A stretch of 64,000 bases of DNA from Abelmoschus esculentus (GCA_035048815.1 JAUCBN010000017.1:11466936-11530935); one strand, 5' to 3'; positions 1 to 12,341 are shown, numbered from the stretch's first letter. The notes: generated by a model not told the origin, from the letters alone. Program-made: numbers and translations.

Positions 1-194
1 TTGCCACCATCTTTTCCACAAAGGCTTTGACGGTAAAAGCAAGAATATCAATTCAAGAAATTCTTGGATATTCTGAAGCAAGTTCACATTAATTTGCCGT
101 TGGTTGAGGCAATAGAGCAAATGTTGAATTGTGTTAAGTTTCTCAAGGATATTGTTTCTAAGAGAACAAGGTTAGGTGAGTTTGAGACTATTGC
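1..194 (+). pseudogene. Athila-like gag-protease fragment
   Basis: A short plus-strand stretch translates, after one early stop, into the linker just before the retroviral-type aspartic protease of Athila-like Ty3/gypsy elements. Legible pieces are INLPLVEAIEQM and KFLKDIVSKR. The same linker reads INLPFVEAIEQM and KFLKDIANKR in the better copy near 40900 on the minus strand. The fragment is cut at its right end by an LTR beginning at 195, and its left part lies outside the window. It is dead retrotransposon coding sequence. The family assignment rests on this internal comparison and on general knowledge of Athila proteins. Confidence 0.75.
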
Positions 195-1980
195 TATAAC
201 ACTCTGAACCCGGGTGCCACATTTGGGCCATATTCCCAACCTGAATCCATAAAATTTTAAATCAAATCCAAGTCAAATCATTAAATAGGACATAATTTAA
301 AACAATATTTAATATTAAAAGCAGTTTAACAAATTCAAAAGTATAGATGGAGCTCCAAATATAAGTTTAATAAAAGCATTTGACCTTGACAAATTAAAAT
401 GAAATAGAGTTACAATTACAGCAATGGTCCTACGAATACATATCCCAATAATCTAGCCATTATACTTTACCAACCGGTCAGTGTTGAGGTCTTACGCTGA
501 TGGTGCTCTGCCACGCCACATGATCGTCGTCTACTTAACTATGCATGGAAACAAATTCTAAGACACTGAGCTACAAAATCTCAGTGGGTACACAACCTAT
601 CGACTATGTTTTCAAGTGAATCATTGCTATAGCAAGCAAAAGAAGATAATATGATGATATGACATGCCAAATGCAACCAAAGCATAAATAAAAAAAATCA
701 AAAGTAAGGCCTATTACCAACCCGACACTGGGGAACTTACCCAGCCCGAAATATTACATAGGGTTGTTCAGAATCTCACATCGAGCTAGTATACTCGGAA
801 TCACACATCGAGTCTTCACTCAGAATCTCACATCGAGTGGGGATTGGAATCTCACATTGAGCACGGTCATCACATGGAATCTCATATCGGATGGTATTCA
901 ATACATCACCCAGAATCTCACATAGGATGATCTTCATTGTATTGCAACACTATCACTCATTGGGTATCCGGATCCCATCAAACAATGACTCATACCACAC
1001 AAGTCGATCCACCTAGGATCTCATATCAATCAATATCATAATCAATCCAAACCAAGCATGCAAGGCTAATTCCATCATGTTAGAGTTCACATTACCAATT
1101 ACCAGTTTCATTGGTTACTTTATGCCTTAAACGACCCATGTGAGCCAATACCATGAATTACGGGACCCCTCGAACTTACCCCTTAAAACCTGGGCAATTT
1201 TGCCTAGGCGTATTAATACACCTATATAGGGGTATCGAAACACCCTTAAGTATTAAAATGCCTCCCCCGTATTTCGATACGCCTTAACGATGATTCAGGC
1301 CCTAAGGGAGACCAACCTGTATCGATACACCTATGTGGGGTATCGATACTTCTCCCCGTTTCGATATACCCCAGAGAGGGTATCAAACCGAAAAGGTACT
1401 GGAATGTTTCATTCTGAAACAAGGGTAAGGTATTTCGATATGCCTACCTTGAACAACCTATTTTCCTCTTTATGGTATCGACACCCATACCAGAGGTATC
1501 GATATCCCCTGCACGAAATGCAGGTCTACTGCTTAAAATTCTTAAGAACCTTAACCAAAACTAACCCAAACGACCCCAAATCGTTCATAGTCATTATTGA
1601 AGTAGTTTAGCTGAGTTTTTAATCAATTTTACTTAATTTTAACAACTAGAAATCAAGGCACCATTAAAGCATACAAAGTCTCTATCCTATTCAAACCATC
1701 ACACAACTAATCAAGTATGCTACAACGATGATGCACATGAAAATGAAAAGGATTTGGAAGTGTACCAACCTCCAAAACGAGCTGAAGAAGCTACACAACA
1801 AGCCCTAAAGCCTTCTTCTTGCCCAAGCACCTTGATGGCTCTCCTTGCTCTCGAACTACAAAGAAGATGACTAAACGATTACTACACTGTCTCAAACGAT
1901 TCTAAAAAGCTAAAACGAGCTTAAAATCAACTTAAAACTCTGCCAAAACCAAAACTCGTTCTTTTAAATAAAATCCCACT
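195..1980 (+). mobile_element. Degenerate LTR of family LTR-X
   Basis: The stretch begins TATAACACTCTGAACCCGGG, a decayed form of the TGTAACACCCCGACCCGG start of the clean solo LTR at 44358. The same landmarks follow in the same order: a block near 480-600 containing GATGGTGCTC and a CTCAGTGG box, several copies of an AATCTCACATCGAG unit (about 770-920), a CACCTAGGATCTCAT box near 1010, and a cluster of TATCGATA motifs (1220-1510). It has inserted into the Athila-like fragment to its left. The clean right end TTACA was not found, so the right limit is approximate. No real gene lies inside; the 106-codon frame at 1290-1610 is a by-product of the motif array. Confidence 0.6.
1225..1512. repeat. 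Array of TATCGATA-type palindromes in LTR-X
   Basis: At least eight degenerate copies of the palindrome GGTATCGATACC lie within 300 bp. Near-perfect ones are at about 1320, 1338 and 1496, and variants such as GGTATCGAAAC and ATTTCGATACG lie between them. The array matches the position of the motif cluster in the clean LTR-X copy at 45390-45690. Confidence 0.7.
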
Positions 1981-3424
1981 AAAATCTTACCTCCAACATG
2001 TAGAACTAATGTTTTGATATAATAATTGAAAAATAGTTTTGGACTAATTTTGAAAAGATTTCAAAAATGGTTATTATGTTCAAACTACTTGAAAATATAT
2101 TTAAGATATTTTTGAGAGTTTATAAATATGTTTTGAATGATTTAAAGAAATCAAAGAACTTACTTTTACCCAGGTGTTTCGATACCTATTCTTCATTGAC
2201 TTGTTTTTAAGGGTAAAACAACAGTGGTATAGATAAAGGTATCGACACCTTTTCACCACTGTGAGCACCTGTTTCAAACCATAGTTCGGAACACCCCCAA
2301 CGATCAAAACGATTTTATAAAAAACCCCAACGGCTAGGAGCGGTATCGATACCTGTTCATAAATTCAGGTCAACGGCTATTTCCTAAAGTAGTTTTTTCG
2401 AAACAGCCTTCACGTATTTTGATACCGCCTGTACCAGAAAAGGAAATAAGTCGTGTAATCAGCTCCAAACGTCTCCAACCCAATTCTAATAGTCACCAAC
2501 GGCTAGAAGCTCATTTGGGATGATAAAAGGAAGCATCAAGCATCAAGCATCATGAGAAGACTAATGCTTCAATTGTAACAACATTATGATCAAGAAATTG
2601 TCTTAGAGCATAATTCTCATCTTTTGGGTAGACAACACTTGTGAGCTCAATATTAATGTATGCTCAAGTGTCTTAGGATTGAGTGAGTGCTTAGTTGTAA
2701 ACACTAGCCTTATTAGAAGGATTCAAGTTTGCTAAGTTTTCTTGTTTGAGTGAATTCCTAAAGTTCGGTTGTGAACTTTGGATGCTAGATTCGAGTTATG
2801 AATCTACGATTGTAAGGTTATCCCTTTGTTCCTCAAAATGTTGAAATTCTTAGTGAATTTGGGAAATCCTTAGTAGGAAGCTAAGGCAGTGGGTGTAGGT
2901 GCTTGTTCGAAGGTCGAACCACTCTAAAATTATTGTATTTTTTTTGCTTCCACAACAAATCACTCAAAGTGTTCTTTCTCCATCAAATTGACAAGTTAAT
3001 CAGTTGTGCATCGAGCCACTCTAAGCCCAACACAATATTTAAAACCAAACTTACCTTGAAAGAAATATCTCTAAGAGATGAACAAAGATATCTCTTACCT
3101 TAAAACGGGATTCTAAAAGCTTGACCACCAAAAACCAATTATTGATGATGGTTTTTGGGGAAGAAAATGGGTAAAGAAAGGATGAAGAAGGTGAGAAAGA
3201 CTAGGTGATATCATTCTTTGCAAAATGTAGAAAATTAAACATCCCTTTTCTCTTTTCCAACATCCAAAAAGCCATCTTTGTCAAAAGCCCTCTTTCAAAT
3301 AGAAGCCCAACAACTAATGGATGCTTGGAAGTCCTTTTTATTCCATCTTTATCAGATTGTAATACTTTAGGTTTTTTCGAACCCACAAGTACTGTGTCGA
3401 TTTCACTACTTTTTAAAGTTGCAC
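1981..3424. other. Decayed repeat, possibly a copia-type LTR
   Basis: I see no gene here. Between 2160 and 2430 more TATCGATA-type motifs occur, together with three CAACGGCTA words (about 2328, 2370 and 2498). A possible TATA box (GATAAAAGGA, about 2523) follows, and then non-coding sequence. Such a layout is seen in some copia LTRs, but I found neither clean ends nor target duplications. From 3100 to 3424 small frames on both strands resemble no family I know. Confidence 0.3.
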
Positions 3425-4685
3425 TTTAAAAGTAAAAACACAAATAATTTTGTTGAGTTTGAATTAATTAAATTAACTAATAGAAAAATCTAAATAAAGA
3501 AAAGATAAGTATAATAAAAGAGAGGCTAAGTTGAGTGCTTTGTAGAGGAGAATCCAGTTATATTAATTATCCACTTATCAATGCAATGGGTTGAATTGTC
3601 GCCTTGGCGGGTCGCACTAATGGTCGCTGCAGCTGCCTAGGTAGGTTATGCCTTGTCAACAATTCAACTTTTCATAGTTCGGCAGAACATCCTTGTATGT
3701 ATTCTTCCTTATCCCTAAGCAAAGAGAACTATTGAAATCCACGTCTTGATGATACCTTTCAGCGTAAATCAAGGGTGAACAACAACCAAACACATGCGTC
3801 TTGTTAGTCATTGAAATCTTGGGCGGTTAATCTCTCAACCGGATTAGTCAATGCCATTGAGCAAAGACCGTATTCTCTCATTTCGTGAGCCTAACTCTCC
3901 CGATATTAGAAAAATAGATTTTTCTTTATATACTATCATCTTGAGCTCATATGCAAGGAAGAGTAAATGCCATTAGAGAATAAACTATGAAATAAATTTT
4001 ACATTAATAAGCATCAAGAATAATACAACCTTCTTCTCCAACTACTCCACAAACAACCTAATCCTACAAATAAGTTTAGAACATAATGTAGTCGGTGTCT
4101 AAAGGTATATGAGAGGTAAGATTCGACTCCCCTAAACCTAGACCTAAGGGTGGTTTATATAATCTAGGCCCTAGGTTAAAGTTTTTCATGCAGGGAAAGA
4201 GTTCTAAAAGGGAAAGAATTACAACTCCTAATTAAACTATAATACTTTATTCTTATTTCCTAAAATAACTGTTCTTTTCCGCATTTGACTTTGACCAAGA
4301 CTTGACTCTTTAAATCGGCTCTGTCTTTCTCTCGCTCTTTGTTCGTTAAAATCAACATCTTTTTCTCTATTTGTCGAGCACAAATTGTTATCTTTAGGCT
4401 GCTTTCGCGGCCTCTAAACTTTTGCCGTGGTGGGTGTTTCATCTGTATTTCAACATCTATCTTCTCATTTGGCTATCTCTATAATATAATTTCCTGTCTA
4501 AGAAAGAAAACTATAAAATGTATCTGCTTTATGCCAAATATTAGATAAATTCATGTTTTAAGTGTTTGGATGCTGAAATATTGTAAATAAGCAGAAATAT
4601 CCATTATTACTCTTAAATTTGTCCTTTAGTGGCAATAAACGAGTGGGAAAATGATATAAAAATTAGGACTTTTAGGCACTTATCA
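3425..4685 (-). mobile_element. 3' LTR of Athila-like element A (truncated)
   Basis: This block is a diverged copy of the LTR of element B (36156-37340 and 42789-44134). Shared landmarks in order are AAAAGTAAAAACACAAATAA at the left, the TTATCCCTAAG and TGATGATACC boxes, a TTTCGTGAGCCTAACTCTC-like box, a TATATAATCTAGGCCCTAGG stretch, and the GCACTTATCA end. On the minus strand it is the 3' LTR, because a polypurine tract abuts it at 4686. About 135 bp at the left end, including the terminal CA, is missing. This LTR is clearly older than the two LTRs of element B. Confidence 0.75.
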
Positions 4686-4702
4686 AAATACCCCCAAACT
4701 CG
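4686..4702 (-). other. Polypurine tract of element A (LTR-proximal)
   Basis: On the minus strand the sequence reads CGAGTTTGGGGGTATTT directly before the LTR start TGATAAGTGC. This is the usual position and form of the plus-strand primer tract of Athila/Tat elements. Confidence 0.8.
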
Positions 4703-5490
4703 AACTATTATTTGTCCTTAAGTAATGCAAAACATAAATTTAAATCAGGAATTTTAAAGTAATATATCGTCCTGCCTACCGCGGTAGAGATCCCTTCTTG
4801 ACTCGGCCTTTTCTAGGTTCTAGGCATTCCTCGGAATTGGATAATAAGCCTTAGTGGGTGCGTGTGTAGCTGTGTCGAAGCTGATTTTCTAAGTTCTAAT
4901 CCTTTTCTTAGCTCAAGACTTCCGTCTAAGATTTTTCCTTGATTCCTTTTCTTTCTCCGTAATTTGATACATAAATATATAGTTCTATATACTTACATTG
5001 CTTGAGCCAATTTTTGCGCACCTCAAGTGTTAAGTTGTTCCTTACTAGAGCCAATTTCGGGTACCTCTAGTAAGTGGGAGCAAAACTAAGTCATAGAGCC
5101 AGTCATGGGCACCTCTATGGGCTAAACTAGATCCGGTGATAGGCACCTCTAGTTAAAATCTAAGCCTAAGTCCTTATTGCTTTTCAAAGAAAAGAACTTT
5201 TAAAATCAACTAAGATTGGTAGTGTTTAAGATGTTTTTCAGGCTCATAGTCTAATCCTAAGTACTAAGCCTAACAACCTCTTAAAATTCAAGTCTGGTGA
5301 ATGGTGTAAACTGTGGCGACAGCTGGAGAATATATTATTACCGAGGTAGTTTCAATAAAATTCGACAAACTTAAAAAAAATTACAGTAACTGAAAGCAGA
5401 ATATTAAGACAAAAATTAAGGCAACAATAAGATATTTTGATTACTTTCATACATTGCATCTTTTACATATTACAAAATAAGACAAATACT
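4703..5490. other. Non-coding 3' region of element A
   Basis: There is no gene. The stretch contains the perfect palindrome CTACCGCGGTAG at 4776-4787 and repeats of a GAGCCAATTTCGGGTACCTC-like unit around 5010-5150. The same unit recurs in element B at about 37610-37750. It is the untranslated 3' part between the two polypurine tracts. Confidence 0.6.
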
Positions 5491-5502
5491 CCCCCAAACT
5501 CA
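5488..5502 (-). other. Second, internal polypurine tract of element A
   Basis: The minus strand reads TTGAGTTTGGGGGAG about 95 bp after the stop of the second ORF and 800 bp before the LTR-proximal tract. Element B has the same duplicate at 38101. The preceding context CATTGAGGATAATGCAT resembles the sequence before polypurine tracts in Athila-like elements. Confidence 0.6.
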
Positions 5503-5592
5503 AGAGATGCATTATCCTCAATGCATGGACAAGTAATAGATAAAATAGAAATATATCCAAAAAATAAAAGAAATAGAGAAATACTACCTCAC

Positions 5593-7140
5593 TTAGAATT
5601 CTACAGAACCGAATGAATCTTCGGAGTCGCTATCGGTTAGGAGCTTGTGGTGGATTCTCAATGGCTGCTCGGCGACCGGCTTGGACGGGCTACCATCGGT
5701 TTCTTCGCCAAGCGATATGGTTGGATGCAAGTGGGAGTGGTGTCTCACTACGAATCATCCTCTGTGTCAAGTTTGATTGGAGAAGTTGTTATGGCAGAAC
5801 AAGGGGCCTTCCTCTTCTTGCTGGTTTCGGGAGCGACATACTCCTTTACGGTTTGCATGAGAGACTCCATGTCATCTGATGAGCTACTTCAATCAAGTGA
5901 GGTGGAGTCCACGAGGGTGGCAACACTGTGTGCAGAGTTTGTCCTCATTTTTGTTGCTGCAGAAGTGGCAGAAAATAGTTCTATGGCAGCAGCAGCGGTG
6001 GTTGCACTAGGAGATAAAGGCACCATGGCGAATGCAATAGCTGTTAGGATAGGAGCATATGGATGTTGTTGTGGTATAGAGAGGTCGATATTGAATTCTA
6101 GGAAGATCGTCTCGCATGTGGGGAGTTCTTCTAGGATTGTTGTGATGACTGCGCTATTAAATTCCTTGACATAAGTCATGAAGTCTAGCTACCTCTTTTC
6201 CATGCGTAGCAGAATATCCATAACACCTTCTGGTTTTGGGATGGTTCCTTCTGCGGCATATGTTGTGCCTGCTGGTTGTGCGATCTCTTTAGGTTCTGTG
6301 TCACCAGGAAGAGGGATGTATGCTTGTGGGACAACTTCCTCTATATGTATTCTTTTGATATAAACATCCCTAGTCCAACCCTTTCTCTCCGGTGTGTATG
6401 TGTCGATAGGTAGCGTTGGTACAATTTCAAGTCTTGCTAAAGCAGTTATTAGACATGGAAAAATGAGTATACCTCTATCCTTGGTGGCATAATCGAAGAT
6501 CTTCTCATTGATGATTCGGCCGACATCAATCCTTCGATTGTGGATGATAGAGTGAATGAGTGTTAGTCTTGGCCGTTCTACTGTCTAGTTATGATATGTG
6601 GGTAGTAGATTTCTTTTTATGAAAGTGCTCCACAATATTGCCTCTGGTCAGATGTCTCGGCGGTTGATAGAGCCGCGATGTTTTCTCGTGTTCTATTCAG
6701 CTTTGGGCATACAAAGTTCTGCCTTCATCATTTCATAATCGTTGGCTGCCAGGGCAGCTACGAACGCAGTGTATTCATCAGTTTCGATATGAAGGCCAAA
6801 ATGGGCATTGATGATGACGTCAACGATGGGTATTTCCCTTCCTCGAAGATATGAGTAAGGATTGTTTGCCACTAGTCTGTGTGCGTAGAATTGTTGTACC
6901 CATTCAATGTTTTCTGTCGATGTTTAATTGATAAACATTTGCCACCTTTGAAAGGTGATCTTGGAAAGGATGAAATTGTTTAGTCCAAGATCCACATCAT
7001 TAGTGTAATGAAATCCTTGTTCTTCCCAGATTTGCTGATTTTGGAAGACACAGTGATATTCGTGCTCAACTGCCTTTGTGGAGAACCTTTTGAATGTTGC
7101 CGCTCTAGCAGGGTTTTGTTGTGGGTTGGATATTGGAAAG
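5593..7140 (-). pseudogene. Second ORF of element A: putative plant transposon protein (decayed)
   Basis: The minus strand encodes a decayed protein related to the putative plant transposon protein domain (the type Pfam calls Transposase_32), known from Athila-like retroelements. Function is unknown. Legible blocks are QIWEEQGFHYTND near the N-terminus (about 7050), then WSTFIKRNLLPTYHN (about 6600). After these come LIHSIIHNRRIDVGRII and GILIFPCLITALARL (about 6450-6560), and an acidic Ser-rich tail, LLTDSDSEDSFGSVEF, ending in TAA at 5593-5595. The counterpart in element B shares WEDQGF, PTSHNST, IINKWSINVGEII and FPCLISSLC. Several stops and frameshifts break it. The plus-strand frame of 175 codons here (5647-6174) is an antisense shadow. 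Confidence 0.7.
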
Positions 7141-7221
7141 GTTTTGTTGTAGGGAAGAAGATGAAAGAAAGTTGTGATACTAATAAAAGGGAAAATTAAA
7201 AAATGGTTACCTCTATGCTCG

Positions 7222-7235
7222 TGTATTTAAAGAGG
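7222..7235 (-). promoter_or_regulatory. Possible internal TATA box before the second ORF of element A
   Basis: The minus strand reads CTCTTTAAATACACGAG about 90-100 bp before the first legible codons of the second ORF. Element B has a stronger box, CCTATATAAG, at the same place. I infer a separate promoter for the second ORF from position and conservation only. Confidence 0.4.
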
Positions 7236-7605
7236 TGTAACGACGCGTCATTTGAGGGAGCGATCATGATTAATGGCTGCTAGCGTACACGCAACGCAAC
7301 CTTTAGCTGTCACCCACTAGAAGCGGAATCGACGCGAATTTTGAGTTAAGGTGGCTTAATTTCTGCCCAAAATTTTCTGTCTTTTTGATTGAGCTGCTAA
7401 TTAGTTTGGGCTGGTGACCTAATTTTATCTTCATTATTTCTAAAATAACTGAAAATAACATATTAATAAATTGTGGAAATATTAAAAATTATAAAAAAAA
7501 CATAAATTGCAAAAAATTTAAATCTAATTCCTAAAAGTGAAAACTTAAAAATCTAATTCCTAAAACATAAAAATAAATAAAAGATATAGAGATAAAAATT
7601 AGGTT

Positions 7606-9071
7606 ACTAGTGGAGTGCAATAAATTGCATCTCCAGCAGCAACCATCTTCCCCTTTTTGAGTGGAGGAGAAGCAGATGTCTCTGTTTTTGTCTCCTCGTC
7701 AGGTGGTTTCTTTCGAATATATTTTTGTTCCAGGACAGTGTTGCCTCGGTAAAGGTTACTTTGGCAGGTGTTGGTTAGGCAGTCTATCTCTATATTGAAG
7801 TTAAATTCAGTTTTAACCTTAATTTCTTGACATTCATCTGGTTCATCCGGCTACCTTAGAGCTTTGAATACATTGATCTTCACTTGTTGGTCATTGACCC
7901 TTATGACCAATTTGCCTTTTCGCAATTGATCAATGTTCTGCCCGTGGCTAGGAACGGTCTTCCCAATATGATCGGAGCATTTTCATCTGCTTCACAATCA
8001 AGAATTAAGAAATAAGCAGGAAATATAAATTTATCCACTCTTACCAGGATATCTAACATTTTTCCTTCCGGTTGTACGTAAGAGCGGTCTGCTAGTTGCA
8101 ACATCATTATTGTAGGTTTTGCCTGCTTGATGTCTAGCTTCTGGAATACTGACTTAAACATGAGATTGATACTAGCACCTAAGTCGTATAATGCCTTGCC
8201 TACATATTGATCACCGATAGAGCAAGGTATGGTGAAGTTGCTAGGATTTTTTTTGTGGCCTTACTATGAAGTATAGCCACACACCTTTCTATTGCGGCAA
8301 CCATTTCAAACTCCCCAATTTTTTTCCTTTTGGATATGATATCCTTAAAGAACTTAGCGTAGTTGGGCATTTACTTGATTTCCTCCACTAAAGGAATATT
8401 TATATGTACTTGTTTAAGTATGTCGAGGAATTTCTTAAACTGATACTTTTGTTTTTGTTGTTTTAACCTTTGTAAAAAATGTGGTGGTAAACACAGATCT
8501 TCAATACTTTCATTACATTGAAATCTTATCTGCGGTACGGCTATGACATCTTCTGTTGCGGCATTACTATCGATAGTGTCTGCTTGTTCCTTAGTCTCAG
8601 GTTTTTCTTCAGTAGCTTCTTTGGGGCTATTGTCTCAGGGGTCTTACCTACTGTTTGAGTATCTCAGGGTCCTTCAGTTGTAAACCACTCCTGGTAAATA
8701 TGGCCTTGCACTGTTCATGCGGATCGATTTTAGCGACTTCAATACCGCTTGGTAAACCTCCTATAGGTCGTCTTTTCATCTGTTGTGCCATTTGACCCAC
8801 TATGAATTCCAGCTTCTAGAGAGCAGACTCATTATTTTGCATTATCATCTCTGCTCGATCCATGAAAGTGTCGGCTCTTTGAATGAACTTATTGGTGTCG
8901 GCTTTGTATACACCAGTTTGAGCCATAAATTTTTGCAGTGTATTCCCTAGGGTTGTTGAGCAAACCTATTGTTCTACTGGAATCTAGTAGATTGCACTGA
9001 TTGGTTCTGCGGGTTAAGAGCATTGTTGGGGTTACTCCATGAGAGGTTTGGGTGTTTCCCCATGATGGATT
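7606..9071 (-). pseudogene. Aspartic protease and C-terminal gag of element A (decayed)
   Basis: This minus-strand stretch encodes the gag C-terminus and the aspartic protease of an Athila-like element. The longest open piece (8161-7901) starts just after the active-site region, which reads DLGASINLM upstream (about 8165-8190). DLGA in place of DTGA is common in Athila proteases. The flap LQLADRSYVQPEGK and the ILGRPFLATGRTLI block follow. Stops separate it from gag upstream. Downstream the frame runs to GDAIYCTPLVT and a stop near 7606. Element B ends its gag-protease at the same point (GDAFTCT). No reverse transcriptase or integrase follows in either copy. Protease would cut the Gag polyprotein in the virus-like particle. 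Confidence 0.8.
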
Positions 9072-9955
9072 TTAATTGTTAGACATATTATTTCTATTAA
9101 AGTTTCCAATATAGAAGGAAGACTCTGGGTTATGCGGGCATGTGTTCGACTTATGGTTGTCACCACTTGTTTCACCAAAAATAGTGACTGTTTTTACTTC
9201 TCGAACATAACTCGACTTTTGTAGATCCTTGACCATGTTCATCATAGTGGATAATTGATCTAGGATAGAATCCAAAGAGTCAGAGTTTGTCGTACATCGC
9301 CTAGTTATTCCTCTTTTGGTGGTTGGATGTTGATAGTCATTCTTTGCCAACCTATCCAGAATTTCTAAACTCTCATGGGGTGGGCGGTCTAAGAGGGTGC
9401 TATTGGCAGAAGCATCAAGCATCATCCTCGTATGGGTGTTTACTACATTGTAGAAGATTGATACTTGAGTCCACTCGGATAGACCATGCATGGGGCATTT
9501 TTTGTATAGTTCTTTGTATCTTTCCCAAGTCTTATACATTGATTCGTCTTCATCTTGCCTGAATGATTTGATATTGTTTCTCAGCTTGTTAGTCATATTG
9601 GTATAACTGAATCGGGCAAGAGAGCATCGGCATAGTTTAGTCCATGAGTTCAACGATCCAGGCTGAAGGTTGTTTAACCACGATTTTGCACTATCCCTCA
9701 ATGAATAGGGAAACAATTTCAGCTTAAGGATGTCGACTGAGACTCCTGGCAGCTTAAACGAATTACAGATTTCCAGAAAGGACTTAAGATGCTGTCGAGC
9801 ATCTTCATTGGTCGAACCCTCAAACTGGCCTAGGGTGTCGATCATGTTGAACATGACCGATTTTAATTCGAAGTGTTTTGCCTCTATATTAGGCATCACA
9901 ACGACAGGAGTTAACCCATCCAAATCTTCCTCTAAAAAATCACGAACGGTTTTAC
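9072..9955 (-). pseudogene. Gag of element A, N-terminally truncated
   Basis: An open minus-strand frame of 283 codons (9923-9072) encodes the capsid region of an Athila-like Gag (retrotransposon gag family). Signature blocks are FELKSVMFNMIDTLGQF, LKLKLFPYSLRDSAKSWL, ESMYKTWERYKELYKKCP and TRMMLDASANSTLLDR. Gag builds the cytoplasmic particle that packages element RNA. Element B carries the same blocks plus about 45 more N-terminal residues. Homology here stops near 9955, where Tat-like LTR sequence begins, so the start of gag, the primer site and the 5' LTR are lost. The open frame is therefore a remnant, not a working gene. Confidence 0.85.
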
Positions 9956-11560
9956 TTTATCATTTTTATTCTGATATTAGTTAATTGAAATTAATCTTTC
10001 TTCCATTAGAGTTATAAAGTAAAATTAATTAATGACAATTTTATTACAATAAAAAAAATTATTGAATGATTGTCCTTTTTGGACCCGTTTTTTGTCACTG
10101 ATTTATAGCTCAAATTAGAAAAAAAGAAAAAGTTGAACAAAATCGAATGAAAGAAGGAAAATATTTTGAGTTGATTTGAAGAGAAAAGGAAAGGAAAGAT
10201 GATAAATAGAAACGGAAGAAGATGACAACCTTCATTCTTCATATTCATCAAATCAAGACTTTTGGTGACTTTTTATCCAAATATTAGTGATTTAGGGTAT
10301 TAAATTTGATTATTTTCTTAGTATTTGTGGGTTGAAAATCCTATATAAATTTGTCCCCCTTCACTTATAGACACACCACACTCCACAACTCATAAACGCA
10401 GCACATCCTCTACTTTTTTAATTCTCCTTTTCTTCCACCACTAACATTTTGTATTGAATTTTTGTAGAACACGAGAAAAAAAACTTTTTTTAGTTATTTT
10501 TGAATCTTTTGTTGTTCATTTATTTCTTTTATTTTGAATATAATCATAATTGAAGTAATTATTTTTAGTTATAAAAACTTTATTCTTCTCAATTTTTTTA
10601 GTGTTTTCAATTCATGAAGTACATGGATGAACACATATGAGCTTTTTTTTAAAAGGATATTTTGATCTATTTTCTTTAATGAAGGTTATTAATAAATGAT
10701 GTTTTGGGCTTCGTAACTATTTTCAATAAAGTAAGTCACTTCAATTCATACTAGTTTTATTCCAAAAAAATTATTTATAAATAATTTTTAAATTTGATAT
10801 ATTTTTATTTACTTTTAATCTAACTATTAATTTTCTCCTTTATTATTTATTTTTATTTTAATCATCTTACCATTCTCAATTTTAATTTTAATTGTTAAAC
10901 GTGTTGTATATCATTATTATATTAGTTTAAATAAAACTCTTAGGACAAGTTCTTATTTGTCTTAATTAGAGCCTTGTATATATGGTAAATAATTTTTCTT
11001 CACATTTAATAAGATATACTTAATTATACTAACCTTTATAGGTAAAATTTATTTAGATAATTTCTTAGATTGATAATAATTAACTTAGAATAATAAAAGT
11101 TTCAACACACTAATTTTCTTTGTTTGATTGATTAAAAAATTGGAACTTAATTAATGTAGTGTTCCACTAAAGGGAGGAAACAGTTAGTGCAAGAAATATT
11201 GGCAGTGATTAAAATTTACTCTCAAAGCAATGGGACCGTTAAAATGAAATTATATTAATAAATGGACAATAACTTAAATTTTATACGAACTTATAAATTC
11301 CGACATTAAAACGTTCTATAATTGGTGAGGTACCAACTTTTAGGCGTTGTTGGTGTTAATGCTTACCCTACACATAATCGACTCCTAAACTCATTTTTGT
11401 GTTTTTCGCAGATCAAAATTATTGTTTTAATAAAATAAAATGATTTTACTAAAACAACCGATTTTTATGTAATTCAATTACACCTTTAAAAGATTTGTGG
11501 CGACTTCGCTGTTTTTATTTTTAAAGAAAAAATCGTCAAACCTCTTGAAAAAGGGGTTGT
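9956..11560 (+). mobile_element. Decayed Tat/Ogre-type LTR
   Basis: The right part (11290-11560) matches what I know of the ends of Tat/Ogre LTRs. In order it has a GGTACCAACTTTTAGGCG block, AATCGACTCCTAAACTC, TTTCGCAGATCAAAATTATT, AAACAACCGATTTT, and GTGGCGACTTCGCTG. The Tat LTRs at 26100-26230 and 53580-53710 carry comparable blocks (ACCGACTC or ACCAACTC, GGTGGCGACTCC or GGTGGAGACTCC). A TATA box (CCTATATAAATT, about 10350) lies upstream in the expected place. I found no clean left end and no target duplication. The rest is AT-rich and holds no gene. Confidence 0.45.
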
Positions 11561-12047
11561 GATAATGTTTTTGACCTGAATCTGTAAGATCCATTAAATT
11601 TGGATCTAGGTCTCAATTTTTTAAACCCACGTATTTAGATCTGGATCCAACTGGATCAAGTTTAGATCCTGCCGTTGCCATCCCTACTCTCAAGATTTAG
11701 GAAAATTTAAATTATACCATTTAATTTTTTAATAGATTTAATTAAGCTCCCTCAAATGTGTTAAAAATTCACTTTAATTTTGTTTAAATATATTGAATTA
11801 AGCTCCACAAAGTTATTAAAATTTTCATGTCTCTCAATTTCAAAATAAAATTAATTAGACCTTCAAAATTAAAAAAAAAATCTTATTAAATGCTCAAAAT
11901 TTTAGAAAACTTTAAAAAGACAATAAAAAATTAATTTTTTTTTGGTTCTAGAAAAAACCCGGTTTGTAGCTCAGACATTGGAAAGGGCTCTGCACTCTCA
12001 TTAGCAGTATCCTTCTCCTTCCAAACGAATTTCTTAGTTTTCCTAAC
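11561..12047. other. AT-rich intergenic sequence, no gene seen
   Basis: It contains short direct repeats of a TTTAATTAAGCTCC word (about 11735 and 11790) and GGATC-rich words near 11590-11680. I see no coding or structured element. Confidence 0.5.
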
Positions 12048-12197
12048 AAGCTTGGGCTAGTTGTTGCTGATCCCTATCTTGATTATCTAATTGCTGCTAT
12101 GCAGATATTTACCAGCAAAGGAAATGTTGGTATTTTCAAAAATATCAAGACTAGCATCTTATCCCGTTACGATATCAGTGAAGCTATAAATATTTAA
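12048..12197 (+). pseudogene. Unrecognised coding-like stretch
   Basis: One plus-strand frame reads about 49 codons without a stop, with a protein-like composition (GLVVADPYLDYLIAAMQIF, then GIFKNIKTSILSRYDISEAI), ending in TAA at 12195-12197. It has no good start. The sequence just upstream continues in another frame (SALSLAVSFSFQTNFLVFL), as expected of a broken gene or an exon. I do not recognise the protein. It could also be chance. It lies 145 bp beyond the 3' end of SLAC1 on the opposite strand. Confidence 0.25.
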
Positions 12198-12341
12198 GGA
12201 ATGAATTAGTATCATCTAATTGAGTAAAATATATTTCATACATTGATTCCAATAAAAGATGATTTTCAGACCCAATGGTCAAAACCTTGCTCCTCGACTG
12301 CGGCCTTTTCCTATCTTCTGCTAGATTGTAGATTAAAGCTA

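Noticed and set aside
5647..6174. Open frame of 175 codons on the plus strand
   Set aside because: It lies antisense to the second ORF of element A, whose minus-strand blocks match element B; the plus-strand protein resembles nothing and is not conserved.
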